Assembly (NCBI GenBank): GCA_021789355.1
Contig: JAJYJR010000151.1
Span: 1 to 10,484, forward strand
From: Chloroflexota bacterium
GTDB lineage: Bacteria > Chloroflexota > Limnocylindria > Limnocylindrales > CSP1-4
DNA length: 10,484 nt
Direction of reading: 5' to 3'
How positions within the stretch are numbered: position 1 is the stretch's first letter; the number at the start of each line of letters is the position of its first letter. The translations under genes were made by a program, and so were the position numbers. Below the pieces are notes generated by a model that saw nothing but the letters and a program-made list of their open reading frames with translations, made no database searches and was not told the DNA's origin. This document shows, one piece after another, positions 1 through 7,642 of this stretch.

Positions 1-22
1 TCCGACGTGACGAGGTGACGAG

Positions 23-544
23 ATGAAGGCGATCGTGGTGTACGAGTCGCTGTGGGGAAACACGGCCGCGGTGGCCCGCGCGATCGCCGAGGGCATCGGC
101 CCCGGTGCCGACCCCCTCTCGACCGACGAGGCAACGGCGGCGGTCATGGCCGATGCCGACCTGGTGGTGGCCGGCGCCCCGGTGCTCGGATTCCGGCTGC
201 CGACGGAGGCCATGCGGCAGAGCGTCCTGAGCAGCGAACGCGACGCGCCTGTTCCCCCCGACCTCTCCCACCCGTCGATGCGCTCGTGGCTCCAGGCAGT
301 CGCACCGGGCCACGGAAGGTACGCAGCGTTCGAGACGCGAATCTGGTGGTCGCCCGGCGGCTCGGTCGGCACCATCGCCAGCGAGCTCGAACGCGCCGGG
401 TATGTGGCGGTGGCGAGCCCGCGCAAGTTCGTGGTCAGGGGCAAGTACGGCCCGCTCCGGGATGGGGAGCTCGAGCGCGCGAGGCAGTGGGGTGCCGAGC
501 TCGCCCGGGCGATGCAGACGGAACCGGCCGGCGTCACCGGGTGA
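23..544 (+). CDS. Flavodoxin-family (FMN-binding-like) protein
   Basis: Encodes 173 residues with a single flavodoxin-like fold. The N-terminal beta strand KAIVVYES leads into a phosphate-binding loop SLWGNT (residues 9-14), which in flavodoxins holds the FMN phosphate. Then come an amphipathic helix, a second strand ending in GAPVLGF (51-57), the usual position of a flavin-contacting loop, and a third strand AAFETRIWW (101-109) followed by a Gly/Ser-rich turn and helix. The C-terminal pattern GPLRDGELERARQWG (143-157) is common in flavodoxins annotated as redox or protoporphyrinogen-oxidase-like. The likely role is cytoplasmic one-electron carrier or FMN-dependent reductase partner; the partner is unknown. 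Start ATG 23 has a purine-rich ribosome site (GAGGTGA, 12-18). Length is normal for a single-domain flavodoxin. FMN binding is inferred from the loop only. Confidence 0.87.
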   Translation: MKAIVVYESLWGNTAAVARAIAEGIGPGADPLSTDEATAAVMADADLVVAGAPVLGFRLPTEAMRQSVLSSERDAPVPPDLSHPSMRSWLQAVAPGHGRYAAFETRIWWSPGGSVGTIASELERAGYVAVASPRKFVVRGKYGPLRDGELERARQWGAELARAMQTEPAGVTG

Positions 545-552
545 CCCAGGGC

Positions 553-573
553 ACGGCCGTCGTGGTCGGCCGT
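553..573 (+). terminator. GC-rich stem-loop just after the flavodoxin gene
   Basis: ACGGCCG (553-559) and CGGCCGT (567-573) form a perfect 7-bp stem with a 7-nt loop, starting 8 nt after the flavodoxin stop codon. There is no following T-run, so this is not a classic intrinsic terminator. In a GC-rich genome it could still act as a weak or Rho-assisted terminator or a 3'-end stabiliser. A second small dyad, CCGACG/CGTCGG (658-674), lies nearer the next gene. Chance dyads are frequent at this base composition. Confidence 0.3.
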
Positions 574-730
574 CCGGGACGATCGACGGGCCGAACACCC
601 GCCCTGGCCCGAGGGAAGGGTCCGGGCTCGCCCGTCGGGGGACGACCTGGCGGCCCGCCGACGACACCCGTCGGCGTGGGACCGACGGCGAGCGGAAACG
701 TGAGCGCAAGCGTTGAAAGGGAGGAACCGG

Positions 731-1603
731 ATGGCCACTGCGATGACGATCCGAACCGCAGCGCCGCGGCCCGCCCCGGCCGTCGTCGTCCCGACGGTCG
801 CGGTCGCGCTGTCGGCGGCGCTTGCCGTGGTGTCCGCGCTGGGCTGCACGCTCATGCTCGTGTTCCGTGATGCGTTCCGTGGTCCCGAGGTCAGCATCGG
901 CTCCGCACAGGGGACCGCGCTCGTGCTTCTCGTGGTGACGGTGCCCGCGCTGGTGATCTCGATCGTCCTGGTCGACCGAGGCGTCACCGGGGCGCTGGTG
1001 GGCTGGCTCGGCGCAGTCGGATCGATCGCCTACCAGAGCGTGCTCTTCCTCTTCGCCACGCCGTTCAACGCGTTCTTCTTCCTGAACGTGGCGATGCTAG
1101 GGCTGTCGGTGTACGCCCTCGTCGCGCTGCTCGGGCGGCTCGCGGTCGCCGACGTCGCGCGCCACGTCGGCGCCCATGCGCCGGTGCGCCTCATCGCCGC
1201 GTACCTGCTGCTGAACGCCGCGCTGTTCCTCGCGCTGTGGCTGTCGTCTACCGTGCCCGCCGTCCTGAGCCCCGACCCGCCGGCGTTCCTCGAGGGTTCC
1301 GGGATGCAGACGGGGGTCGTGCAGGTCCTCGACCTCGCCTTCACCCTGCCCCTCATGGCGCTGGCGGCCTATCAGCTGCTGCGGCGTAGGCCCTGGGGCT
1401 ACGTCCTGAGCGGGGCGCTGCTCGTGATGCTCGCCATCGAGACCACGAGCATCGGCGTCGACCAGTGGATGGGCCATGCGGCCGACCCGGCCTCGTCGGT
1501 TGCGTCGGACGCCCTCACACCCGTCTTCGGCGTCCTCACCCTCGTCGGGCTCGTTGCGCTCGGGCTCTTCCTGCGACCGGCGCCGGCTCGCAGGGTGGGG
1601 TAG
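731..1603 (+). CDS. Polytopic membrane protein, about eight helices, unknown function
   Basis: Encodes 290 residues from ATG 731. An upstream in-frame TTG at 713 would add six residues, but the sequence AAAGGGAGGA (716-725) with GGAGG six bases before ATG 731 is a strong ribosome site and decides the start. Hydrophobic segments lie at about 19-43, 61-82, 87-108, 113-136, 153-177, 196-216, 222-242 and 262-282, so about eight membrane helices are expected, with a Pro/Ala-rich N-tail. An aromatic run FNAFFFLNV (112-120) and an Asp/Pro-rich loop (about 180-192) are the visible landmarks. I do not recognise the family and see no transporter or enzyme signature. It is 186 bp downstream of the flavodoxin gene with a dyad between, so co-transcription is uncertain. 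It is convergent with the tRNA gene. Confidence 0.82.
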   Translation: MATAMTIRTAAPRPAPAVVVPTVAVALSAALAVVSALGCTLMLVFRDAFRGPEVSIGSAQGTALVLLVVTVPALVISIVLVDRGVTGALVGWLGAVGSIAYQSVLFLFATPFNAFFFLNVAMLGLSVYALVALLGRLAVADVARHVGAHAPVRLIAAYLLLNAALFLALWLSSTVPAVLSPDPPAFLEGSGMQTGVVQVLDLAFTLPLMALAAYQLLRRRPWGYVLSGALLVMLAIETTSIGVDQWMGHAADPASSVASDALTPVFGVLTLVGLVALGLFLRPAPARRVG

Positions 1604-1837
1604 GCGCGCAGCGACGCCGGCGGATCCCACACGGCCGTCGAACGCGGGGAGAAGCGCCCCCCATCGGCGCTGCGCGCAAGGCGAAGCCCGCGCCGCGGTC
1701 GACACCGGGACCGCCGATGCCCCAGCACCGGCGGCGGGCGACAGCCTGAGGACGTCGCGAGACGAGGGGGATCGTGCCAGGGGACCCCAGTCGCGGGTGC
1801 GGCGGTCGCGGCTGCACTCGTGTCGGCGAACTGGGAT

Positions 1838-1913
1838 TGGAGCGGGAGACGGGATTCGAACCCGCGACATCTTGCTTGGGAAGCAAGCACTCTGCCAACT
1901 GAGTTACTCCCGC
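1838..1913 (-). tRNA. tRNA-Gly (anticodon CCC), CCA encoded
   Basis: Reading the - strand, the acceptor GCGGGAG (1913-1907) pairs perfectly with CTCCCGC (1848-1842). The D stem ACTC/GAGT, anticodon stem CTTGC/GCAAG with loop TTCCCAA, and T arm GCGGG-TTCGAAT-CCCGT all fold normally. The anticodon is CCC, which reads GGG glycine codons. The discriminator base is U, as expected for bacterial tRNA-Gly, and CCA follows directly, so the 3' end is genomically encoded. Total length is 76 nt. The + strand of this tRNA reads as a peptide with DSNPRHLAWEAS, a familiar false-protein artefact. Confidence 0.97.
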
Positions 1914-1930
1914 TCGGGAGAGCAAGCGCT

Positions 1931-1939
1931 GTTATAGCA
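1931..1939 (-). promoter_or_regulatory. Extended -10 promoter element of tRNA-Gly
   Basis: On the - strand TGCTATAAC (1939-1931) is an extended -10 (TGN plus TATAAC, one mismatch to TATAAT). Transcription would start about 1924, roughly ten bases before the mature tRNA 5' end. No good -35 hexamer is seen 16-18 bp upstream, which fits an extended -10 promoter. Confidence 0.6.
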
Positions 1940-2097
1940 GATGGCCCGGCCGCCGGCCAGTGGGGGCCTTCGGCCGACACGGTGCCTCCCCTGTTAGGGG
2001 GCCCATCGAGCTCCCGGTTGCTGCGGACGGTTGAAGGTCGGCCAACGGCTTGGCCATGGGCAAACCGTCGGCCCCGAACGTGTCCGCGTGATGTTGA

Positions 2098-2103
2098 TAG
2101 CAT
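2098..2103 (+). promoter_or_regulatory. -10-like element, probable leaderless promoter
   Basis: TAGCAT (2098-2103) lies exactly 7 nt before GTG 2111, where the transcription start of a -10 element would coincide with the start codon. No Shine-Dalgarno sequence is present. The same layout (TANNAT, 7 nt, start codon) precedes the gene at 9336. No convincing -35 was seen. Confidence 0.4.
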
Positions 2104-2110
2104 CCCCGCC

Positions 2111-2539
2111 GTGGAGAGATCGCGGCGCTCGCTGACCCCGATCCACGTCTATGCCGCCGTGGTGCTCACCAACTACGCGGCGCAGGTCGCGTACGCTGCA
2201 CACCTGTACGGCGCCGCGTTCAGCCGCAGCGGTGCCCTGCTGCTCGGTTCGACGCTGGCCTGGTTCGTGCTGGGCTACCTGCTCGTGGTGGGCCGTCGCC
2301 CCGCCGGCTACTGGGTGTTCCTCACGTACGTGGCCGCGCAGTGCGCCTTCTACTTCCACGGCGAGGTGCTGCTTGCATTGGCCGGCTACGGCCTCCCGTT
2401 CCAACTCGCCCACGCCCGCGATCCCCTGGTCTGGGTGGTGTTCGTCATCGGCGACAGCAACTTCATCGCCGCCGCTCTCGTCCTCGGATTCCTGCTCTGG
2501 CGCCGCCAGGCCTTCACCGGCCGCGGTCCGGCCAGCTGA
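2111..2539 (+). CDS. Small four-helix membrane protein, unknown function
   Basis: Encodes 142 residues starting at GTG 2111 (MERSRRSLTP...). The open frame runs back to 1820, but that part crosses the antisense of the tRNA and is not protein-like, so the start was moved to the first codon before the hydrophobic, protein-like region. Four membrane helices are visible at about 11-32, 41-60, 66-87 and 106-130, with a basic N-terminus and basic C-terminus (WRRQ) that favour both ends inside. Aromatic residues cluster at helix 3 (QCAFYFHGE, 77-85). The motif GDSNFIAAA at 114-122 lies in helix 4. I do not recognise the family. There is no ribosome site; a -10-like TAGCAT 7 nt upstream suggests a leaderless mRNA. 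Confidence 0.72.
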   Translation: MERSRRSLTPIHVYAAVVLTNYAAQVAYAAHLYGAAFSRSGALLLGSTLAWFVLGYLLVVGRRPAGYWVFLTYVAAQCAFYFHGEVLLALAGYGLPFQLAHARDPLVWVVFVIGDSNFIAAALVLGFLLWRRQAFTGRGPAS

Positions 2540-3078
2540 TCGAGGGCGTTTCAACACGCTGGGGGAGGTCCTGGTGCGACCACGTTCCGGGTTCGCATCG
2601 GATGCGGCACCGTCCCCGCATGGATCAGGGGGAAGCAGCAGGTGCCCTTTCGAACCGGACCAACCGCGGCGCACGTGCCACGTCAGCCGTCGAGCATCGC
2701 GTCGACTTACCCACGCGCACCCTTGCTCGATAGCGGCCGGCGGCGACCTGCCCGGCCCCGCTCGCCGAACAGGAGCGCGTGCTCCTGGGCCACGGTTCCG
2801 GTGGCCAGCTCTCCACGGCACTCATGCGCGACATCATCGCGCCGGCGCTCGCGGCCGCCTCTCCCGGGGGCCCGCTCAACGACGCGGCCGTGCTGAATTG
2901 AAGCGAACGCCTCCGACCAGGGGACACGACGGTCGGCCCGCGGGCCTCGTGGCGCGATGGCTGACTTCGCGGGCGCCGGGGCGCGGACCGTGAGCAGCGC
3001 GCTGCCCACCCGCCAGAGCCCGCCGCCGGCCGTCGCCGGGTGCGGATTCCGCGGGCTTCCGAGCACCGGATTGGACCG
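2540..3078 (+). other. Gene-poor decay region holding a hypE remnant
   Basis: Apart from the hypE-like fragment at 2734-2901, I see no gene here. Open frames on both strands are Arg/Pro/Ser-rich, mutually overlapping and lack ribosome sites, as expected for non-coding GC-rich DNA. No insertion-sequence ends or flanking direct repeats were recognised. The stretch probably records deletion of a once larger locus. Confidence 0.5.
2734..2901 (+). pseudogene. hypE: HypE-like (hydrogenase maturation) N-terminal remnant
   Basis: An open stretch of 55 codons between in-frame stops TAG 2731 and TGA 2899. The translated core TCPAPLAEQERVLLGHGSGG, followed by QLSTALMRDIIAPAL and ending LNDAAVL-N-stop, matches the conserved beginning of HypE, the carbamoyl dehydratase that makes the cyanide ligand of [NiFe]-hydrogenase. 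In HypE the HGSGG segment and the DDAAVL-type motif are separated by about 30 residues, as here. HypE proteins are about 330-350 residues, so only about the first sixth remains. No ATG start is in frame; only GTG 2779 is available and it falls inside the conserved block. No other hyp or hydrogenase genes are in the window. This is a dead fragment, probably left by deletion. Confidence 0.7.
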
Positions 3079-3691
3079 GTGAGCGGACAGGTCTGGCTGA
3101 TCGGCGGAGCATCGGGCACCGGGAAGACGCACGTCGCCTATCCGGTCGCGCGCGCACTCGGGGCTCCGATCGTCGAGGTGGACGACATCGTCGAGGCGCT
3201 GCTCTGCATGACGACGCCCGAGCAGCAGCCGGTGCTGCACTTCAGGCGCACGCACCCGGAGGCCGCCCGGTACGCGCCCGAGCAGATCGTCGATCTCCAG
3301 GTTGCGGTCGCCGAGGCGCTCGTCCCCGCGCTCGACGCGGTGGTGGGCAATCACTTGGAGACCCGCGTGCCGGTCGTCATCGAGGGCGACTACCTCCTGC
3401 CCTCGTTTGCGGTCCGGTCGAGCTACGCGGGCCAGTCCGCCGAGGGCCGGGTCCGCGCCGTGTTCGTGGACGAGCCCGACGAACGGCGGCTGGTACGCAA
3501 CTACCGTGACCGCGAGCCAGCGGCTGGCGAGCAGGTCACCCGCGCGCGGGTGAGCTGGCTGTACGGCGCATGGCTGGCTGTACGGCGCATGGCTGGCGCG
3601 CGAGGGCGCCCGCTGGGGCGTGCCGGTGGTGCCGGCACGGCCGTGGGCGACAACCACAGACAGGATCCTGGCTGCGCTCCGCGGCGGGTAG
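3079..3691 (+). pseudogene. P-loop kinase-like gene frameshifted by a 19-bp duplication
   Basis: The original gene starts at GTG 3079 (VSGQVWLIGGASGTGKT...). It has a Walker A motif GGASGTGKT (residues 9-17), an acidic pair in EVDDI (33-37), and the segments TTPEQQPVLHFRRTHPEA and VVIEGDYLLPS typical of small P-loop kinase-like proteins of the 2-phosphoglycerate-kinase/zeta-toxin type. Substrate is unknown. After residue 164 an exact 19-bp tandem duplication (second copy 3574-3592) shifts the frame. Deleting one copy restores a smooth C-terminus (WLYGAWLAREGARWGVPVVP..., ending ILAALRGG) with a stop at 3689-3691 and a 197-residue protein. As it stands, translation continues in a wrong frame to 3795, giving 238 residues with an Arg/Gly-rich tail. 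There is no strong ribosome site. The product may be partly active, since the P-loop is intact, or the duplication may be an assembly artefact. Confidence 0.75.
3554..3597 (+). repeat. 19-bp tandem duplication, about 2.3 copies
   Basis: The unit ctggctgtacggcgcatgg occurs at 3555-3573 and again, identically, at 3574-3592, followed by ctggc (3593-3597). One extra base 5' (g3554) also keeps the period. Since 19 is not a multiple of three, the second copy shifts the reading frame of the kinase-like gene. The short ctggc at the boundary could have seeded slippage. Confidence 0.95.
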
Positions 3692-4034
3692 GCTGCCCGG
3701 GATCGATACCCCCCGCATGGCCGCCGCGCGGTCGAGGAGAGCGACGCGGAGGCACCCAGGCGTGCTCATTTCGCTGGTGGACGCGCCGTATGTAGCGGTC
3801 GAGGAGACCGGCCTGGAGGCTCGCCATCAAGGGCATGATCCTATAGCCGGGCAGCGGCGTCTCGGCGTCTCCACCACCAGCTGGGTAGAGCGCTTCAGGC
3901 ACCCCACACGCGAAAGTATTGCAGGTTCATATCAAGTCGCTGCTCCCCGAGAGGATGTCCTAGTCGAGCAGATGCCTCGACTCGTACACTGCGCCCCTTC
4001 CACTCGTCATCGCGAATGCCGAAAGGAGCCTGTT
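3692..4034 (+). other. Intergenic region without a convincing gene
   Basis: The frame of the downstream lipoprotein is open through this stretch from an ATG at 3717, but the lipoprotein has its own strong ribosome site and signal peptide at 4035, and the upstream peptide has no recognisable domain. A segment AGCTGGGTAGAGCGCTTCA (3879-3897) resembles a tRNA D arm and 5' anticodon stem, but the remaining arms do not fold. The composition between 3900 and 4020 is less GC-rich than the surroundings, consistent with a regulatory leader. No clear promoter was identified. Confidence 0.45.
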
Positions 4035-4760
4035 ATGTCGTGCGTCCCCCGACCGTCAGCGCTCTCCGCATCAAGGCTTCTGGTATTCGCCCTGCTCGCA
4101 GCCTTTGGCCTCGCCGCCTGCAGCGGCTCGAGCCCCACGGCTCCACCGGCTGCCGCGACCCCCGCGGCCACGGCCAGCCCCGCACCTGCCTCCGTGTCAC
4201 CGGCCAGCCTCGCGCCAGCCACCGTGTCCGCGGCTCCCGCTGCCAGCTCGGTGGCTTCGTCGCTCGCGGCCAGCAGCGTGCCGGTGGCCGTCGACCCCTG
4301 TCAGCTTGTAACGCAGAGCGAGGCGTCTGCGCTTGCCGGAACGACGTTCGGGGCAGGCAAGCCGGAGACGGACCCGGGAGGCGGCAAGTTGTGCGTCTAC
4401 GGGGGCGCGACCGCGAACGTGTTCATGGTCATCGTCGGACAGGCGCCCGACCCGGCAACCGCCCAGGCCGAGTGGACCCAGGAGCAGGCTAAGGCGCAGG
4501 CCGCTCTCGGGAAGTCCGTCCCCGCCGGCATGGCTCTCAACTTCAAGGTCAACGACGTGTCGAGCATCCCAGGCGCCGACAAGGCGGCTCTTGCCTCGTT
4601 CACGCAGTCGATCGGGAACGTTTCGATCGCCGCGTCCGCCGTCTACCTGCTCAAGGGAGCGGTGTTCCTGTCGTTCAGCGATCTGGCCCTTGGTCACTCC
4701 GCTCCCGCCGCGAGCGCGATGGAGGCGCAGGCGGCGACCAGCCTCGGGCGCCTGCCCTGA
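4035..4760 (+). CDS. Secreted lipoprotein with Ala/Pro/Ser linker
   Basis: Encodes 241 residues. ATG 4035 follows AAAGGAG (4022-4028) at six bases, which sets the start. A type II signal peptide runs through LLVFALLAAFGLAAC with Cys29 as the predicted lipidated residue (lipobox LAAC). Residues 31-86 are a low-complexity Ala/Pro/Ser/Thr tether. The globular part (87-241) begins DPCQLVTQSEASALAGTTFG and has a second Cys in KLCVYGG (C120), so C89-C120 may form a disulfide. The pattern 'DPCxLlt..ea..llG...CxY' resembles DUF3558-type and related actinobacterial lipoproteins. It should sit on the outer face of the membrane; ligand or partner is unknown. It is convergent with the phosphoesterase gene, so no operon partner is visible. 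Lipoprotein confidence is high, family confidence low. Confidence 0.85.
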   Translation: MSCVPRPSALSASRLLVFALLAAFGLAACSGSSPTAPPAAATPAATASPAPASVSPASLAPATVSAAPAASSVASSLAASSVPVAVDPCQLVTQSEASALAGTTFGAGKPETDPGGGKLCVYGGATANVFMVIVGQAPDPATAQAEWTQEQAKAQAALGKSVPAGMALNFKVNDVSSIPGADKAALASFTQSIGNVSIAASAVYLLKGAVFLSFSDLALGHSAPAASAMEAQAATSLGRLP

Positions 4761-5032
4761 CCAACGCCCGCGCCGGGGCACGAGGTGTGCGTCGTGGCGA
4801 GGGCATCTCCGCAGGCCCGTGGAGGTCGGAGACCCCGACTCGCGCACGGACCGCGCGGGTGCCCGGATCGCGAGGCGGTCGTCTCATCGGCGCCAGCGTT
4901 GATCTCCTGGCCGTCCAGCTGCAGTAGGCGCAGCGGGCGAACCGCACCGGGAGGGCCGGCCAACCGTAGCGGGCGGTATCTCCGACCCCGCAATCCAATC
5001 GAGGATGAGCTCCCCTGGAGCCTTGCCGCGCC

Positions 5033-7630
5033 CTACTTGGCGAGTGCGCCGTAGGCACGGCCCGTCGCGCTGAACTGGCCCGCGCGGATCGCCGCCGACT
5101 GGGCCGCGTTCGCCTGGGCGCGGGTGGCCGCGTAGGAGGCACTGTCCAGCGCCGCGGTCCAGGGCAGGTAGGCGAAGAACTGGCCGGACCAGAACGGCGA
5201 GACCCAGCGGAAGCCGTGCGATCGCGCGTATTGCACCATCGCTCCGAGGAAGCGCTGGTCGAGCGGTGCGAAGAACCTGTAGGTGTCGCGCCGCAAGGCA
5301 TCCGATGCAGCCTGGGCAGAGCCGAGGCCGACCCCCGCGCTCTTGTAGAGCCAGGTCTCGTCGACCACTCCCGGCTTCCCCGTCTGCGCCGCGATCGTCG
5401 CGATCGCGTCCAGGTTAGCGAGACTGGAGGCATCCACGGGGTAGACGTGGATCGAGAGGTAATCGATGCCAGTGCCGGTGGCGAGGGCCCGGTCGACGCC
5501 CGGATCGGACCATGTGCCGGTGCCGGCTCCGATCCGGGCGCTCCCGCGCTGCAGGCCGTGAAGCTCAAGGTTCACCAACTGCACCGCCGCCGTCGCGCTG
5601 TCGAGGTGGAGCTTGAGGTTCCGCGAGAAGGTGTCCGGCTCGTCCAGGATGGTGAGGTACGCCGGATGCAGGTGGTCGATGATCACCTGCGCCTCGGCCC
5701 GCTGGTCGGCGGCATACTTCGCCACCGTAAGGTTGCCGTAGTCGGGGTTGACGGTCGAGTACTGCGTTCCGGCGAAGACTGGGTTCTCCTCGACCGACAG
5801 GGCCATTCCGTGGGCCCGGACTGCGGCGGCCACCTGTTCGTAGAACACCAGGTAGCGCTCGTGAGATGGGAACCACGAGAGCAGCAACGGGAACGCGACG
5901 TTGATGGTGACGCCCTTGATTCCGAGCGCCTGGAACCGCTCCAGGGTGAGGTTGATGCCGGCCAGCTGGCGCGGTTGCAGCAACGCCGTCCCCCGGTTGC
6001 CGTCCGCCGCGAGCAGCTCAGCCGCGAGCACGGGTGAGCCGGTCGCGGTACCGGCCGCGGCCCGGGCGGCGAGACCGGCGATCTCCCCGTTGAGCTGGTC
6101 GACCAGCGGCACGTACGGGGCGGGTACGACGCCCACGGCAGGCGCGGTGCTCGCGGGGGCCACCAGGTCAGTCTGCGGGTGTACGGGCAGGAGTACCGGT
6201 GAGCGCGCGGCCTGGCTGAAGTCGAAGTCGCTGACCAGGTCCCCGAGCTGCGACGCGTTCTCCCGCACGTCGGGACGAGAGTCCGGCCGGCCGTCAGTGG
6301 CCGGGTCGAGCCGGCTGCCGCCCAAGAAGTCGTCCTCGATGAACTTGAGGTAGGCGTCGAACGAGAGGGTCTGGTGGTCGATGTATCCCTGCTTCGCATA
6401 AGGGCTGATGACGAGCCCCGGCACCCGCAGGCCGTAGCCGTTGGCATCCACGCTCGGCGGGGCGACGTGATCGTAGAACCCTCCCCAGTCGTCCCAGGTC
6501 AGGAAGATCGCCGTGCTCGACCAGTCCGGCCCGTCCATGACGGAGTTGACGAGGTTCGTGACGTAGCTCTGCCCGACCGACACCAGGGCCGGCGGATGCT
6601 CGCTGTCCTTGCCGTTGGGGACCACCCAGCTGACCGCCGGAAGGGTGCCGGCTTTCGCCGCGGCCAGGAACTTCGAGATGTCCTGGACGTTCCCCGCCTG
6701 GCCGTCCTGCTGCACGTCGCTGAACCCAGGCAGCGGGTTCCAGATGCTGGGGACCCCGACCTTCTGTGGCACCGGCGCGCAGCTGATGCCGTCGTCCGCA
6801 CAGTCGGGCTGGTAGCCCTGGTCCAGGTAGAAGCCCCAGCTCACGCCGTGGGAGTGCAGGAGGTAGGTCAGGTCGGTCCACGCGTAGGGCTGCGGGTCGC
6901 TCGCGGTGGGAACGCCCGGGTTGTTGAGGTCGCTCTGGCAGCTCATCGGGTTGGCCGGGTCGTTGCACTTGGCCGACCAGGCCGAAACCATGAAGAGGTG
7001 GGCGGGCAGGCTCCACGATGCGTCCGGCTCGAACATGTGGTCCTGGAGCACGAAGTCGCGGGCGTACGTCCAGTAGTTCGGGATCTCGCGGATGTCCATG
7101 TAGCCCATAACATCGGGAGTGCCGGTGCCGGCACAGCCCGGGTTCAGCACGTCCGAGCAACCCTTCTTCGCCTGCTCGGCCTGCGCGACGAAGCCGTCCA
7201 TCTTGCCGCCTGCGATGTCCGCGGTCGCGTTCGCCTGCCCGTGCGGTCCGCCGGCGGTCAGGTCATGCGTGTCATGGAATGGACGGTCGCATCCGCCCGC
7301 AGCGGGATCGGGCACGCAGACGGTTGGCTGCCCGTTAGCCATAGGGATGCCGTCGGCGCCCGGGTAGGTGCCAAAGTACGTGTCGAACGAGCGGTTCTCC
7401 TGCATGATCACGATCACGTGCGCGATCTTGTGGATCCCGCTCGCGGTGGAGCCGACCGCGCTCGCGGTCCCGCCGGACGCCGATCCCGACGCCTGGCTCG
7501 TCGGCGCCAGGACACCCGTCGGCGAGCCGCACGCTGCAACGTAGAGGGCGACCACGAAGGGCGCTACCCGCCGCGGCCATGGACTCCGGGCCGACGGCGA
7601 AGCCGGGCGGGATACGGACGAGGACGACAT
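5033..7630 (-). CDS. Surface lipoprotein: PF04185 phosphoesterase fused to a TIM-barrel glycosidase-like domain
   Basis: Encodes 865 residues. ATG 7630 has GGAGG (7640-7636) five bases upstream; the GTG at 7642 lies inside that site and is rejected. The N-terminus has a twin Arg, a hydrophobic core and VAAC (Cys34), a probable lipoprotein signal, then a Ser/Gly/Ala linker. Residues 68-440 are a phosphoesterase domain (phospholipase C/acid phosphatase family): MQENRSFD (E78, N79, metal ligands), SLPAHL with S207 as likely nucleophile, HPP at 345-347, [11 protein letters not shown] (D380, D381, D387, H388) and [14 protein letters not shown]. Four close Cys pairs (105/114, 158/166, 222/231, 277/284) suggest disulfides outside the cell. 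Residues about 505-865 look like a clan GH-A-type barrel: LDEPDT (E664, candidate acid/base), [15 protein letters not shown] (E758, candidate nucleophile) and a tryptophan in SPFWSGQFF. Substrates are unknown; a phosphorylated glycan or glycolipid is one possibility. PF04185 assignment is firm; the glycosidase role is inference. Confidence 0.9.
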   Translation of the reverse strand: MSSSSVSRPASPSARSPWPRRVAPFVVALYVAACGSPTGVLAPTSQASGSASGGTASAVGSTASGIHKIAHVIVIMQENRSFDTYFGTYPGADGIPMANGQPTVCVPDPAAGGCDRPFHDTHDLTAGGPHGQANATADIAGGKMDGFVAQAEQAKKGCSDVLNPGCAGTGTPDVMGYMDIREIPNYWTYARDFVLQDHMFEPDASWSLPAHLFMVSAWSAKCNDPANPMSCQSDLNNPGVPTASDPQPYAWTDLTYLLHSHGVSWGFYLDQGYQPDCADDGISCAPVPQKVGVPSIWNPLPGFSDVQQDGQAGNVQDISKFLAAAKAGTLPAVSWVVPNGKDSEHPPALVSVGQSYVTNLVNSVMDGPDWSSTAIFLTWDDWGGFYDHVAPPSVDANGYGLRVPGLVISPYAKQGYIDHQTLSFDAYLKFIEDDFLGGSRLDPATDGRPDSRPDVRENASQLGDLVSDFDFSQAARSPVLLPVHPQTDLVAPASTAPAVGVVPAPYVPLVDQLNGEIAGLAARAAAGTATGSPVLAAELLAADGNRGTALLQPRQLAGINLTLERFQALGIKGVTINVAFPLLLSWFPSHERYLVFYEQVAAAVRAHGMALSVEENPVFAGTQYSTVNPDYGNLTVAKYAADQRAEAQVIIDHLHPAYLTILDEPDTFSRNLKLHLDSATAAVQLVNLELHGLQRGSARIGAGTGTWSDPGVDRALATGTGIDYLSIHVYPVDASSLANLDAIATIAAQTGKPGVVDETWLYKSAGVGLGSAQAASDALRRDTYRFFAPLDQRFLGAMVQYARSHGFRWVSPFWSGQFFAYLPWTAALDSASYAATRAQANAAQSAAIRAGQFSATGRAYGALAK

Positions 7631-7642
7631 GGGGACCTCCAC

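Noticed and set aside
1..22. End of an upstream gene (TGA at 8-10 or 16-18)
   Set aside because: Stops are present but too little sequence remains to show which frame, if any, was coding.
1820..2110. N-terminal extension of the small membrane protein, including a peptide with DSNPRHLAWEAS
   Set aside because: This part is the antisense translation of the tRNA-Gly gene and intergenic DNA; it is a familiar mis-annotation. The gene starts at 2111.
3570..4034. Upstream extension of the lipoprotein frame
   Set aside because: The ribosome site and signal peptide at 4035 fix the start; an N-terminal extension would bury the lipoprotein signal.
4825..4839. GTCGG/CCGAC dyad between the convergent genes as a bidirectional terminator
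   Set aside because: Only five base pairs and no T-runs on either side; not distinguishable from chance in this composition.
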